Part shown: piece by piece, positions 33,909-42,169 of the stretch | How the letters are laid out: every line of letters starts with the position of its first letter | Position numbering within the stretch: the first letter of the stretch is position 1 | DNA from: Scandinavium lactucae | GTDB taxonomy: Bacteria; Pseudomonadota; Gammaproteobacteria; Enterobacterales; Enterobacteriaceae | Assembly (NCBI RefSeq): GCF_033843265.1 | Contig: NZ_JAWXRD010000040.1 | Span: 990,815 to 1,054,814 of the forward strand | Reading direction: 5' to 3' | DNA: 64,000 bases | Position numbers and translations under genes: made by a program | Notes under the pieces: model-generated | What the model saw: only the letters and a program-made list of their open reading frames with translations | What the model was told of the DNA's origin: nothing | Database searches by the model: none

Positions 33909-35541
33909 TTCTCAACGATGTTAATACATTAACTGAGAAATCTTCACTGTATTTAGATGCTACGTCCTCCCATGTCATGTTTTTTCTCTTTATGCTATTT
34001 TTAACTTTGTTTAAAATCTGTGTTGGTTCACTCTCTCCGAAAACAAAATATGAGATATTCCCTATATTTGCGCCGAAAGTACTTAACCTCGGTTTCTCAC
34101 TTACAACCACTCCATCATCTCGTCTTCTGATTATTGTGACTTGTTCCTTAAAAACCTCTCGAACAAGATAAACTGAATGTGTTGCGATGATAGCTGATGA
34201 ACCTGTCATTTCTAATAAGTTATCAAGCAATGCCATAAATTTATTGATAAATGAAGGATGCAGATGTGTTTCCGGTTCATCTATTAAAAGAAGCGTACCA
34301 TTTTCGATATATAAACAAACTTGCACACAAAACTTAATAAATGATATTTCACCACTACTTAAAGGGTAACAAGTATCTTTAATAAGCCTTAAGGGTTCAC
34401 CAGAGAGATGAATCTCCGAATAAAGTGAAAGCCTAGCCTCTTCGCCCCTAAAATTAATTTCGTTTAATTTAACAAATGGGGAATTATCGCCACTACACTT
34501 GATTACTAAGTCGTTATTCTCATTTAGGACTTTCAATGCCGCAACAAAAATATCCCATCTATTATTATACCCAATAACTCCATTATTTCTCGCAAGCTGT
34601 ACTACATAATCATTTAAATTTAATGTAGATTTAGCCACACGATTTAAAGTAAGTCTTTTATACCATATCAACGATCTTTTTCTTTTATCAGTTGGAAATG
34701 AACTCTTGCTTTCGTTTGTGGGGGAAAATGCGATAAGTCTACTAATTTGGATTCGTTCTTCTATACTATCGTTTTCAGGATCTACAACAGCAACTAGATT
34801 GCTGTTTCCATTAATAGCTGCCAACGCAATTTCCCTAAGGGTTTGACTTTTACCTACACCATTCTCACCTATAATTATCGAAATTCTCTTAGGTAAATCA
34901 TGATCGTGATCGAAATTAAATGTGTAAGATACTTTATCTTCATTAACTTTATTCACATAACTAATTTTTAGGTGTTGCGATAAATTGCCCAACTCTTCAT
35001 ACTGAACGCCGGAAAGCACAGTCTCTGCGTTTTTGAAAGTAAAGTAGGACTCTGATTCCCGAATAAATGATTTATTAAAAACCTCGGTGTTGATTGCTTT
35101 TTTTCTCAATGACTCAGCATTAGCATCACTTTTTTTCGAGAGAACATCATTAATAAAATCCAATATTTTCTTAGACTCACTCACTCCGAAATTATTTATC
35201 AACATGCGATAATCATTCATATCTTGCAGCATTACAAAATAATCATTAAACTCTTTAAATGATGAGTTGGAGTTTTCGCCATTTTCCACCCGCCTTATTA
35301 ATTCAGACTTCCCATTTCTTTTATCTTCAGAATTTAGAAAACCTATATATCCTTTCAATGAAATCTCATGTTTATATTCTTTAATATAAATAGAAACATC
35401 AACCTTACTTAAATATCCAAAATCGTTCCAATCACCTCTTGATGGTACTATTTTAATATAATTACCATGATCGGGTGAGCTTTGATAAGTTGATGTTAAA
35501 AAATATAAACTATAATCGTCATTTTTCTTTACTAACATCAT
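33892..35541 (-). CDS. AAA ATPase (SMC/ABC type) of a second ATPase-HNH module
   Basis: A 549-residue ATPase. Residues 1-210 form an N-terminal domain I do not recognise. Then come Walker A GENGVGKS (225-232), ABC-like signature LSSGE (394-398), Walker B LLLIDEPETHLHP (417-429) and H-loop ATHS (453-456), so an AAA_21/OLD-type ATPase without a TOPRIM domain. The long N-terminal domain and the 293-residue partner separate it from the Septu-like pair at 22610. Very AT-rich. It lies between cos and Q, close to where P2 carries old/tin. A Septu-related or distinct ATPase-HNH defence system is the likeliest role. Confidence 0.82.
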   Translation of the reverse strand: MMLVKKNDDYSLYFLTSTYQSSPDHGNYIKIVPSRGDWNDFGYLSKVDVSIYIKEYKHEISLKGYIGFLNSEDKRNGKSELIRRVENGENSNSSFKEFNDYFVMLQDMNDYRMLINNFGVSESKKILDFINDVLSKKSDANAESLRKKAINTEVFNKSFIRESESYFTFKNAETVLSGVQYEELGNLSQHLKISYVNKVNEDKVSYTFNFDHDHDLPKRISIIIGENGVGKSQTLREIALAAINGNSNLVAVVDPENDSIEERIQISRLIAFSPTNESKSSFPTDKRKRSLIWYKRLTLNRVAKSTLNLNDYVVQLARNNGVIGYNNRWDIFVAALKVLNENNDLVIKCSGDNSPFVKLNEINFRGEEARLSLYSEIHLSGEPLRLIKDTCYPLSSGEISFIKFCVQVCLYIENGTLLLIDEPETHLHPSFINKFMALLDNLLEMTGSSAIIATHSVYLVREVFKEQVTIIRRRDDGVVVSEKPRLSTFGANIGNISYFVFGESEPTQILNKVKNSIKRKNMTWEDVASKYSEDFSVNVLTSLRNEMDN

Positions 35542-35605
35542 ATCCCTCTAATAAATTAAAGTAATTGAATTTTTGACAATTTTACACACTTAGGCCTTGC
35601 GCGCA

Positions 35606-35624
35606 ATCGTATCCCCGCCACGCC
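35606..35624 (-). other. cos site (cohesive end sequence)
   Basis: On the minus strand GGCGTGGCGGGGATACGAT, followed by TGCGCGC, closely resembles the 19-nt cohesive ends of P2 (GGCGAGGCGGGGAAAGCAC) and 186 (GGCGTGGCGGGGAAAGCAT). It lies between the AAA ATPase gene and the A-gene side of the genome, where a P2-type cos should be. The 35624-35806 stretch beside it holds no gene that I can support. Confidence 0.8.
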
Positions 35625-35806
35625 TGCCCGCTTTATGTAGTGGTTTTCATGCAGGTGCATGACGGGCCGGAAAGCACGCCAGTTCTGGCGGCCCCGACCC
35701 GTTGCGATCCTTTTCGGATCATGCGAATCCATGCACCATAGACATGCACTGCTTTCTCAAACTGCAGGATGCCATATGGGAGGGAGTTTCCCATGGTGCG
35801 AAATCA

Positions 35807-35992
35807 CTAATGCTTACTCTCATCCTGCCCTACTCCGTATTCATTCAGCCTGGTAACCAGATCGCTCGTCAGCTCCGACAGCCACGAAATCGCAACCTCC
35901 TTGTCGTCATCGCTACAATCTGAACTGGCGACCAGCCGGGCCATAAGTTCTATCCGCTGCAGTGCAAGTGACTCCATGAACAAATCGTTCAC
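35807..35992 (-). CDS. Small SOS-controlled phage protein
   Basis: A 61-residue acidic protein (MNDLFMESLALQRIELMARLVASSDCSDDDKEVAISWLSELTSDL...), probably all-helical. The start is a GTG at 35992 with GGAGGGA upstream. A perfect LexA box ends 17 bp before it, so expression should follow DNA damage. In phage 186 the LexA-controlled gene at this place is tum, an antirepressor that inactivates CI; this product is much shorter and I see no clear similarity, so I do not name it. Confidence 0.7.
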   Translation of the reverse strand: MNDLFMESLALQRIELMARLVASSDCSDDDKEVAISWLSELTSDLVTRLNEYGVGQDESKH

Positions 35993-36008
35993 AACTCCCT
36001 CCCCTTAT

Positions 36009-36028
36009 TACTGTTTATATATACAGTA
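36009..36028 (-). promoter_or_regulatory. LexA box
   Basis: TACTGTTTATATATACAGTA is a 20-bp near-palindrome that matches the LexA consensus CTG-N10-CAG with the ideal AT core. It sits just upstream of the 61-residue gene on the minus strand and would repress it until SOS induction. Confidence 0.9.
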
Positions 36029-36107
36029 CAACATATGTATTTAAAGCTGAAATAGTTTTTTACTCAGCTAACCCTTTGATTAATAGATAACCTCAATCCT
36101 GACTTTT

Positions 36108-38489
36108 TCAGTACCACTGCCGCCATTTGTCATCCTCCTGCAGACGCTGGTTCCGGTAGAACAGCCGCAATCCGGCTCCAGATGGCAGGCTGCCGCCACG
36201 CAGAAGCAGATCAACTTCCGTTTCACTCGCGTCAAAGCCTCTGGACCTCAGTTCAGCGTCGAGCTGCAGGCGCTGGTGATCGGTAATATCCTGTTTGTAC
36301 CCTTTCCGACGCTTCGGTTTTACCAACCTCAGCCGGGCGGTCAGCTCCCGGCGTTCCTTAGCGCTCAGATTATGAAGATCCGGCAGCGCCTCTGGCTCAC
36401 TGGTTTCAGGTAATTCGCCCCCTGTCTGGTACATTTTTTCAACAGGGGGACAGTTATTGCCACGAGTCCAAGGGGCGCAAGCGCCCTGGTCGGCTGCCGC
36501 CTCCTGAACGTCAACGGCCTTGCGAACCATCTTCCACTTGATTGCGTGCGTGCAGATCCGGCCCTCAATAATCGGGGACCAGATGCCATAGATACGGATA
36601 CCGTGGTCGCCATAGGCGCTCGGCTCATCGTTAAGTTCGTATGCCGTTCTGACCAGGTGATGTTTGCGGGGAACCAGTACGCCGCCCTGCTTCATGATGT
36701 AAGTGGCAAAACACCCGGCATCTGCAGCAGCCAGCACGGCATCCAGCCGGGGATTTTCCAGAACCGGCGCACCTGCTTTTTTCTCGCCCTGCGCCCTGCC
36801 AGCCTGGCCCGCCAGCAAACGCAGCTCGCGGTATGCCTGGCGGCCCGGAATGCCAAAGAAACGGAACTGCTGGACGCGATGCAGTGATGCCCAGGCGGTG
36901 ACATGCTCCGCGCTGTCGCGCAGTGATCTGCCCGTTTCCTTGCTGACTTCTTTAGCCAGCCCGCGCCCGTCGATGTTCTTGCTGATGTATTTAGCGATGT
37001 AGCTGGTCGGCGTGCCTTTGCGGGGGTTAATCAGCTCAGACTTGAAACGCGGCCCCGTGTTGTTGCCCAGCTCCTCGCGGTCTTCCCGGATGGCAAATTT
37101 ACGCAGCAGCGCGGTGATGGTCCGGCGCTCTTTTTTGCGCATGAAGCACAGCAGGTGCCAGTGTACGGTGCCGTCATGGTGTGGCTCTGCAACGCGGACG
37201 CCATACCACCGCAGCCCGGCCTTGTGCATGGCCTTGCGGAATGCGGCGAACGTTTCAACCAGATAGTCACTGCTCTGCCGGACCGTTTCGCTGGTCCACT
37301 TTGGATTTGGCCTGCCGTTGTTGAGGGTCGCGTGAAAGCGTGACGGGCAGGTGATGGTATAGAACACGGCGCAATCACTGCGCATTTCCGCGATAAGCTC
37401 CAGTCCTTTAACACAGGCCATCATCTCATTGCGACGGTGTGCCGGATTGCTGTTGCTGGCGTTCACCACGTCTTCCATGTCCAGCGTGTCGCCGTCGGCA
37501 TTCACCAGCTCATGCGACTGGAAAAACTCCAGCGACTTGCGGCGCTGTTCGCGCTTATGGATCACAGCTTCATAGCTGACATACGGGGACGCTTTCTTGT
37601 TGACCAGGCAGACGGCGCGCAGTTGCTCCTCGCGCCACTCGCAACGCGTCCGCCATAACTTGCGATACCACCAGTCTGCACACAGCATCCGCGCCAGCGA
37701 TCCCGGAATAAGGTCATAGGGCACAGGCTTACGGCGGCGTTTTTTACGGCGCAGTTGGTCAAATGCTGGCGGGACAACATCAAGACGCATCGCCTCTGCC
37801 GCAACCCTTTCCCATGCCTGGCGGATTTCTTCGGGTTTCACGTCATCCGTGACAAAAAGATCACCGCAAGCCGCATGCAGACACATGCTCATGTGGGCGG
37901 CGACCAGGGTAGATAGACGCTTTACCTGGTCCTGATTCATTTCAGGTAAAACCAGCAAGCCTTCCAGCCCGTCATGGCTTGCCATAAAACGGAAGGAAGC
38001 AGATACCTGGCTGTCACGTACACGCGCCAGGCGCTCAAGGCATGGCCTGATAGTTTCGCGCAGATAGCGGGAATACGCCTTTTCCCTGCCCAGGCCATGA
38101 AAATATTTAATCCGCTCCAGCAATGGCTTACTGATGTGTGATGGCTCGGCGTTTACATCGGCAATAATCACCAGGTCGGGATTTGCGCGCTGTTGTTCCC
38201 GTGCCATTTTGGCGCGGCTGATGAGTTTGTCCTGCTCCATTTCACGCTGGACAGGATCACGGGACTCATTGAAGAAATAGCGTTCCCAGACCTCATCACT
38301 CAACGCCTCGCGGCGCAGCTTTTCCTGCTCGTTGTCCGCTGCGTAGAGAGTGATCAGGTTTGAAAGCGCAGAACCCGGCGCAACGTCTGCCGGGTCGTGG
38401 TATGGATTGATGGCTTTTTTTGGGGCATTCCATGGGAAAACCACGGCGGCCTCAGTCGGGCCGCCTTTGTCTTTTATTAATTCAGGCAT
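36108..38489 (-). CDS. A: Replication initiation endonuclease gpA
   Basis: A 793-residue HUH-superfamily rolling-circle initiator (P2 A 761). The HUH motif is VHWHLLCF; the tyrosine motif SYIAKYISKN carries the paired Tyr that nick and rejoin the origin, which in P2 lies within gene A. The product acts in cis with host Rep helicase. ATG at 38489; a GTG one codon earlier is also possible. The downstream 36029-36107 stretch contains only a weak hairpin. Confidence 0.95.
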   Translation of the reverse strand: MPELIKDKGGPTEAAVVFPWNAPKKAINPYHDPADVAPGSALSNLITLYAADNEQEKLRREALSDEVWERYFFNESRDPVQREMEQDKLISRAKMAREQQRANPDLVIIADVNAEPSHISKPLLERIKYFHGLGREKAYSRYLRETIRPCLERLARVRDSQVSASFRFMASHDGLEGLLVLPEMNQDQVKRLSTLVAAHMSMCLHAACGDLFVTDDVKPEEIRQAWERVAAEAMRLDVVPPAFDQLRRKKRRRKPVPYDLIPGSLARMLCADWWYRKLWRTRCEWREEQLRAVCLVNKKASPYVSYEAVIHKREQRRKSLEFFQSHELVNADGDTLDMEDVVNASNSNPAHRRNEMMACVKGLELIAEMRSDCAVFYTITCPSRFHATLNNGRPNPKWTSETVRQSSDYLVETFAAFRKAMHKAGLRWYGVRVAEPHHDGTVHWHLLCFMRKKERRTITALLRKFAIREDREELGNNTGPRFKSELINPRKGTPTSYIAKYISKNIDGRGLAKEVSKETGRSLRDSAEHVTAWASLHRVQQFRFFGIPGRQAYRELRLLAGQAGRAQGEKKAGAPVLENPRLDAVLAAADAGCFATYIMKQGGVLVPRKHHLVRTAYELNDEPSAYGDHGIRIYGIWSPIIEGRICTHAIKWKMVRKAVDVQEAAADQGACAPWTRGNNCPPVEKMYQTGGELPETSEPEALPDLHNLSAKERRELTARLRLVKPKRRKGYKQDITDHQRLQLDAELRSRGFDASETEVDLLLRGGSLPSGAGLRLFYRNQRLQEDDKWRQWY

Positions 38490-38508
38490 CACTGACAGGC
38501 TCCGAAGC

Positions 38509-38736
38509 TCACAGCGCGCCTCTGGTGTAATGCTTCCCTTTCAGCTCTGCGATTTCCTGGCACGTCACGCAGCACTGCACGCCCGGAATAGCTTGTCTGC
38601 GAGCTGTTGGGATTGGCGCGTCACAATCGATGCAAAGAACGCGGGCAATGCCCGGTTTTTTGACGCGGGCGTTCTGAATATGGCGCTGCAGGTTTTCTTC
38701 AACGCGCTGCTGGACGAGATCCATGGAATCAGCCAT
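38509..38736 (-). CDS. TraR/DksA-type zinc finger protein
   Basis: A 75-residue homologue of P2 Orf82-type proteins. Zinc ligands C34-x2-C37 and C54-x2-C57 (CIDCDAPIP...VQCCVTCQEIAE) follow a helical N-terminus. TraR-like proteins bind RNA polymerase in the secondary channel without ppGpp. It overlaps DUF2732 by 1 bp and precedes A. Confidence 0.92.
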   Translation of the reverse strand: MADSMDLVQQRVEENLQRHIQNARVKKPGIARVLCIDCDAPIPTARRQAIPGVQCCVTCQEIAELKGKHYTRGAL

Positions 38737-38978
38737 CAGTGCCAGTCCCCGCGTGATTCGGCTTCATAACGGGCAACTTCACGGCGCAGCAATTCCGCCG
38801 CCTCCACGCCGTTCATTCCCTCTTTTAGGATGTGGATAGCCAGCGCCTCCATGCGGAGGGAAACGGCAAAGGCACAGCTTTTGCGCTCATCCAGACGAGT
38901 CTCGTTAAACAACTGGAACAAACCAGCATCATCCGATCCGGTTTTGTTGGTACAGGTTTTACTATTTCGCATCTTCAA
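38736..38978 (-). CDS. DUF2732 family phage protein
   Basis: An 80-residue helical protein (LFNETRLDERKSCAFAVSLRMEALAIHILKEGMNGVEAAELLRREVARYEAESRGDWH) found in the early operon of P2/186-type phages. Function unknown. Position between Fil/DUF5347 and the zinc-finger gene is canonical. Confidence 0.88.
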   Translation of the reverse strand: MKMRNSKTCTNKTGSDDAGLFQLFNETRLDERKSCAFAVSLRMEALAIHILKEGMNGVEAAELLRREVARYEAESRGDWH

Positions 38979-39039
38979 TTCTCCTGAATTTAGGCAAAAG
39001 AATGCCCGGCGGGTTTACGCCATTAATTTCTGTTGTGGA

Positions 39040-39381
39040 TTAATTCGGCATGGTTAGCCGTTTAGGAAATAAGCTCACCACTGCACGAAAATGGTTCATT
39101 GCCTTTATCAGCTCCCGCTTTTCGTCAGTCGTCAGCTCACTAATTTTGACGCTGTGACGATCTGTCGGAATGTTTGCCATAAAATAGATGGCGGCTAATG
39201 CACGCTTGTTTTGCTTATTGTTAGCGTCCCGTGGGTCACTCATATCTTCAATAAACCGCTCAAGCTCTGACTCAACGTTATGACCGAATACCTTTGCCCG
39301 TAATTCGGCTATGTGGTTCAGTCCCTCATAGCGCTCCCCTGGGCTTATCGAACGAGCCGTTGAAGCGCCTTCAATAGCCAT
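39040..39381 (-). CDS. DUF5347 family phage protein
   Basis: A 113-residue protein (ERYEGLNHIAELRAKVFGHNVESELERFIEDMSDPRDANNKQNKRALAAIYFMANIP) typical of the 186-type early operon. It overlaps fil by 37 bp in another frame. Function unknown. Confidence 0.88.
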   Translation of the reverse strand: MAIEGASTARSISPGERYEGLNHIAELRAKVFGHNVESELERFIEDMSDPRDANNKQNKRALAAIYFMANIPTDRHSVKISELTTDEKRELIKAMNHFRAVVSLFPKRLTMPN

Positions 39382-39551
39382 GGCTTCCCCTTCTTCGTGG
39401 TAGACAGGCCAGCCAGTAATTCCGCCTGTGAGCGGGACGGATGCCAGCGCTTACCATCCTTTCCTACAATCCAGCCGTGACCGAAATGCATTCCAGGGCT
39501 TTGCTTAACCAATAACGACGCAAATGATGGTTCGTTGTTCAGCATAAACAC
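39345..39551 (-). CDS. fil: Phage filamentation protein Fil (DUF2724)
   Basis: A 68-residue protein with the family core SFASLLVKQSPGMHFGHGWIVGKDGKRWHPSRSQAELLAGL. In 186 its expression makes cells filament early in infection. It follows cII directly and overlaps the next gene. Confidence 0.85.
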   Translation of the reverse strand: MFMLNNEPSFASLLVKQSPGMHFGHGWIVGKDGKRWHPSRSQAELLAGLSTTKKGKPWLLKALQRLVR

Positions 39552-39552
39552 C

Positions 39553-40071
39553 TCAGCTCAGCCCGAACGATGAGCCAAGGCCCGTCACGGTATCGACCAC
39601 GCTCGCCATCGCTGGGTTAGCCTGCAAACGCGCCTGCAGGGAAATGGCTGTAAGAGCCATAAGCCGGGTAACGGAATTGACGCTCTCGACAACCTGACGT
39701 CGGGTGGTCGCGTTTAACTGAACACCAGAAACCGCACTGGCAGCCACACGTCCGATCTCAGCGGTGGCTTTCAGGACGTACTGAGGCATTTTCTCCCGTG
39801 CGACTTCATTGGTGGGCACACACGGCAGGCAATGGATCTGCGCCAGAAAACCATCAACCAGCGTTGAGTCTTCGGTGAGATCGGTCAGCAACCAAATATC
39901 TGGCGCTGTGAGCTGGTGAGGTTGCTCCGGATTGAGCTTATTACGCAGGGTTTGAACGTTCATGCCTGCACGTTCAGCCAGCTTCGCCATGTTGTGGCGT
40001 AGAGCGAAAGACCGGCAGGCTTCATCAAAGTGTCTGTGTTTGGAAACTTTATAATCAAACATAGTTTTCAT
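39553..40071 (-). CDS. cII: Phage regulatory protein CII (186 type)
   Basis: A 172-residue activator (Phage_CP76 family). N-terminal helix-turn-helix (HNMAKLAERAGMNVQTLRNKLNPEQPHQLTAPDIWLLTDLT, about 28-70), C-terminal oligomerisation region. In 186 CII activates the promoter that establishes lysogeny. It lies one base before fil and after the cox-like gene. Confidence 0.93.
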   Translation of the reverse strand: MKTMFDYKVSKHRHFDEACRSFALRHNMAKLAERAGMNVQTLRNKLNPEQPHQLTAPDIWLLTDLTEDSTLVDGFLAQIHCLPCVPTNEVAREKMPQYVLKATAEIGRVAASAVSGVQLNATTRRQVVESVNSVTRLMALTAISLQARLQANPAMASVVDTVTGLGSSFGLS

Positions 40072-40127
40072 CTCCGAACTTATCGCAAAATCGAACCTTA
40101 AGCGTGACTGCGATAAGCAAAAGTTTC

Positions 40128-40331
40128 TTAAGCCGATAGTGCATCTACAGTCAGAGCAGCCATGTTAATCATGACCTTTTCGCGCTTTTTATCTTTGCGG
40201 AGACGATGGCGCGGAAGGCGACCATCAGCCAACATGTCATTGATCGTATCGACTGGAAGGCCTGTAAGTTCGCTATAGCGATCAATTGTGACGTGTGGTG
40301 TATTCAGAGTGATTGAAATGTTTGGGGTCAT
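40128..40331 (-). CDS. Cox/Apl-type regulator and excisionase
   Basis: A 67-residue DNA-binding protein in the position of P2 cox and 186 apl: first gene of the early lytic transcript, divergent from the repressor. Its helix-turn-helix reads HVTIDRYSELTGLPVDTINDMLADGRLPRHRLR. The ATG at 40331 (MTPNISITLN) fits the family better than the frame start at 40403, which would lie in the operator region. It should repress the lysogenic promoter and direct excision. Confidence 0.85.
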   Translation of the reverse strand: MTPNISITLNTPHVTIDRYSELTGLPVDTINDMLADGRLPRHRLRKDKKREKVMINMAALTVDALSA

Positions 40332-40477
40332 GGTGCAACATTCCTTCTTTAGTTCGGCTTGTGGCGAGCCGTTGTTTATCGTGATTAGCTGTGAAGGCTC
40401 CAAAAGAACACTTCGAGTTCAACTTTAAGATCGCTTTTGGAATCTGTCAATGCAATTTAGATTGTTTTGGAGGACTT
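40332..40477. promoter_or_regulatory. Genetic switch region between cox/apl-like gene and cI
   Basis: This divergent spacer must hold the lytic promoter (minus strand) and the lysogenic promoter (plus strand). GAAC-ACTTCGA-GTTC at about 40406-40420 is a candidate repressor palindrome. A plus-strand pair TTGGAA near 40436 and a TTTAGATT segment near 40457 may be the cI promoter. GGAGG at 40469-40473 is the cI ribosome site. Individual operators are not certain. Confidence 0.5.
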
Positions 40478-41044
40478 TTGGATTTCAATAGCGGCGGCAA
40501 GAAAGTGATTGAGCGATTGGTTGAGGCGTATGGGTTCAACACTCGTCAGGCTCTCTGCGACCACTTGGGCGTATCAAAGAGCACAATGGCTACGAGATAC
40601 ATGCGAGACATTTTTCCTGCTGATTGGGTCATTCAGTGTGCCCTCGAAACAGGTTCATCCCTCGAGTGGTTAGCTACAGGCATTGGTTCAACGAGTAATG
40701 ATTTTGTGCAAGATATTGTTCAGCTACCGCATCAGAAAATCATTGATGGAAACTTACGCGATGCTTCCTCTTATTTTTTAGATAAAAAATTCATTCCACG
40801 AGAAATATTAAAGCCAACTATTATTTCTGACGATGGGAGCTATTATCTTGTAGAAATGGAGTTCAGCGAAATAATTGATGGTCTATGGATAGTAGAAATT
40901 GAAGGGACAATAAGCTCACGCAACTTAACAAGAATTCCAGTAGGTAAGGTACAAGTAGCAAGTGAGCTATCATTTTTTGAATGTATGCTCGATGAAATAA
41001 AACCTATCGCAAGATGCTATTATCGGCTCTTAGCCGATGTTTAA
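40478..41044 (+). CDS. cI: CI-type prophage repressor
   Basis: A 188-residue repressor of the 186 type (192 in 186). The N-terminal helix-turn-helix reads KKVIERLVEAYGFNTRQALCDHLGVSKSTMATRYMRDIFPADWVIQCALETGSSLEWLATG; the C-terminal domain (about 90-188) mediates oligomerisation and lacks a LexA-type self-cleavage Ser/Lys pattern that I can see, as in 186. The start is a TTG at 40478 with a perfect GGAGG 4 nt before it; the frame extends to 40391 without support. First gene of the lysogenic operon that runs to int. Confidence 0.9.
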   Translation: MDFNSGGKKVIERLVEAYGFNTRQALCDHLGVSKSTMATRYMRDIFPADWVIQCALETGSSLEWLATGIGSTSNDFVQDIVQLPHQKIIDGNLRDASSYFLDKKFIPREILKPTIISDDGSYYLVEMEFSEIIDGLWIVEIEGTISSRNLTRIPVGKVQVASELSFFECMLDEIKPIARCYYRLLADV

Positions 41045-41077
41045 TATTATTCACAAATTAAATCAAAGGAAATGGTT

Positions 41078-42142
41078 ATGTCACGTAGTTTTGCGGTTTG
41101 GGGATGCCGGAATTTCAAAATAAGGAAAACATCCGGATATAATCCGACTCATTCTAATTTCATAGATGAGTTACATATAAATTTCTGGAACGTTAGTTCT
41201 CATAAACTGAGTTACCTAGATTTTGGTATAACATTCCGTCGCCCAGAAGATGACGAAATAGCGTCAAATGGTGCAATATGTATATTTCTTCCATTCAAGA
41301 AAAGCACTGATTGTTTTTCAGACTTAAGTGAAAATCTTGAATCAAGTAAGAATTTAGTTACTGCTGTTTTTAATGAATACCTTATTAACAGAGAAACAGT
41401 AGATGAAAGACACTTGAAATTAGTGTTAGACAATAAAGGTGATCTTATAATAAACACTAAGTTGGCGTTTAAAAATAGCCAACTCGATCAACGTGTTAAA
41501 ATCAATGATGCGGATGATGGTACGTTGATTGTTTTTAAACTAAGCGATTGCCTCTCAGACTCACAAAACTGTAAACATTACATACGATTTCGCATCAATT
41601 TAAATCCATCTGATTTAACAAACTTAGTAAAAACCTTTTACCCTAAAGATTTATTTCTTAAAAGTAACATTGAGCGTTCGGATATTATTGACTTTAGAAT
41701 TAATGAACAACGAAACTTACCATCTGAAATATCCACTACATTAGCTAGTGCAGCTTGCACACCTTTAAAAACACATTTATTTATCATAAGAGACATGGTT
41801 GATGATTGTTCAGCCTCTGGATCGAATTATAAAGGCTGCAGAATATTAGAATCAGAAACATGGACGAAATACTTTGATAAAAGTGTTTCTTTCGGCCCTC
41901 ATGACCCGATGATCTACCATTGGAAAATTGATAATTCCAAAGAATCAAGATTGAACGATTTTTCTGTTGTCGTTAAATTTAAAAATACAAAAGCAAAAAT
42001 CACCAAAATCCTCTCTTATTTATTATATGGCGCAGCTTTCGCTCTTATGCTTAAATTCATCCCAGCAAAAGAGGTGTATATCATAGCTGCTATAGTTTCA
42101 ATAATAACTTATATCTCCATACATTTTTGGAAATATAGAAAA
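41078..42142 (+). CDS. Unrecognised protein with C-terminal membrane hairpin (lysogenic cargo)
   Basis: A protein of about 355 residues that I do not recognise. The first 300 residues look soluble and beta-rich (HINFWNVSSHKLSYLDFGITF, IRFRINLNPSDL). Residues about 305-350 form two closely spaced membrane helices (ILSYLLYGAAFALMLKFI and VYIIAAIVSIITYISIHFW) ending KYRK. The ATG at 41078 has AAAGGA 7 nt upstream; the ATG at 41072 is too close to it. It follows cI by 33 bp in the same direction. A soluble sensor domain with a terminal membrane hairpin is a common layout for abortive-infection effectors, but this is inference. The stop codon is at 42143-42145. Confidence 0.72.
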
Positions 42143-42169
42143 TAATATAACTATCACTGAGGAATATAT

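Noticed and set aside
33892..35541. OLD-family nuclease of P2
   Set aside because: The ATPase motifs resemble OLD, but there is no C-terminal TOPRIM nuclease domain; the nuclease is a separate HNH protein.
35807..35992. Calling the 61-residue SOS gene tum or dinI
   Set aside because: Position and LexA box fit tum, but length and sequence do not match Tum or DinI as I know them.
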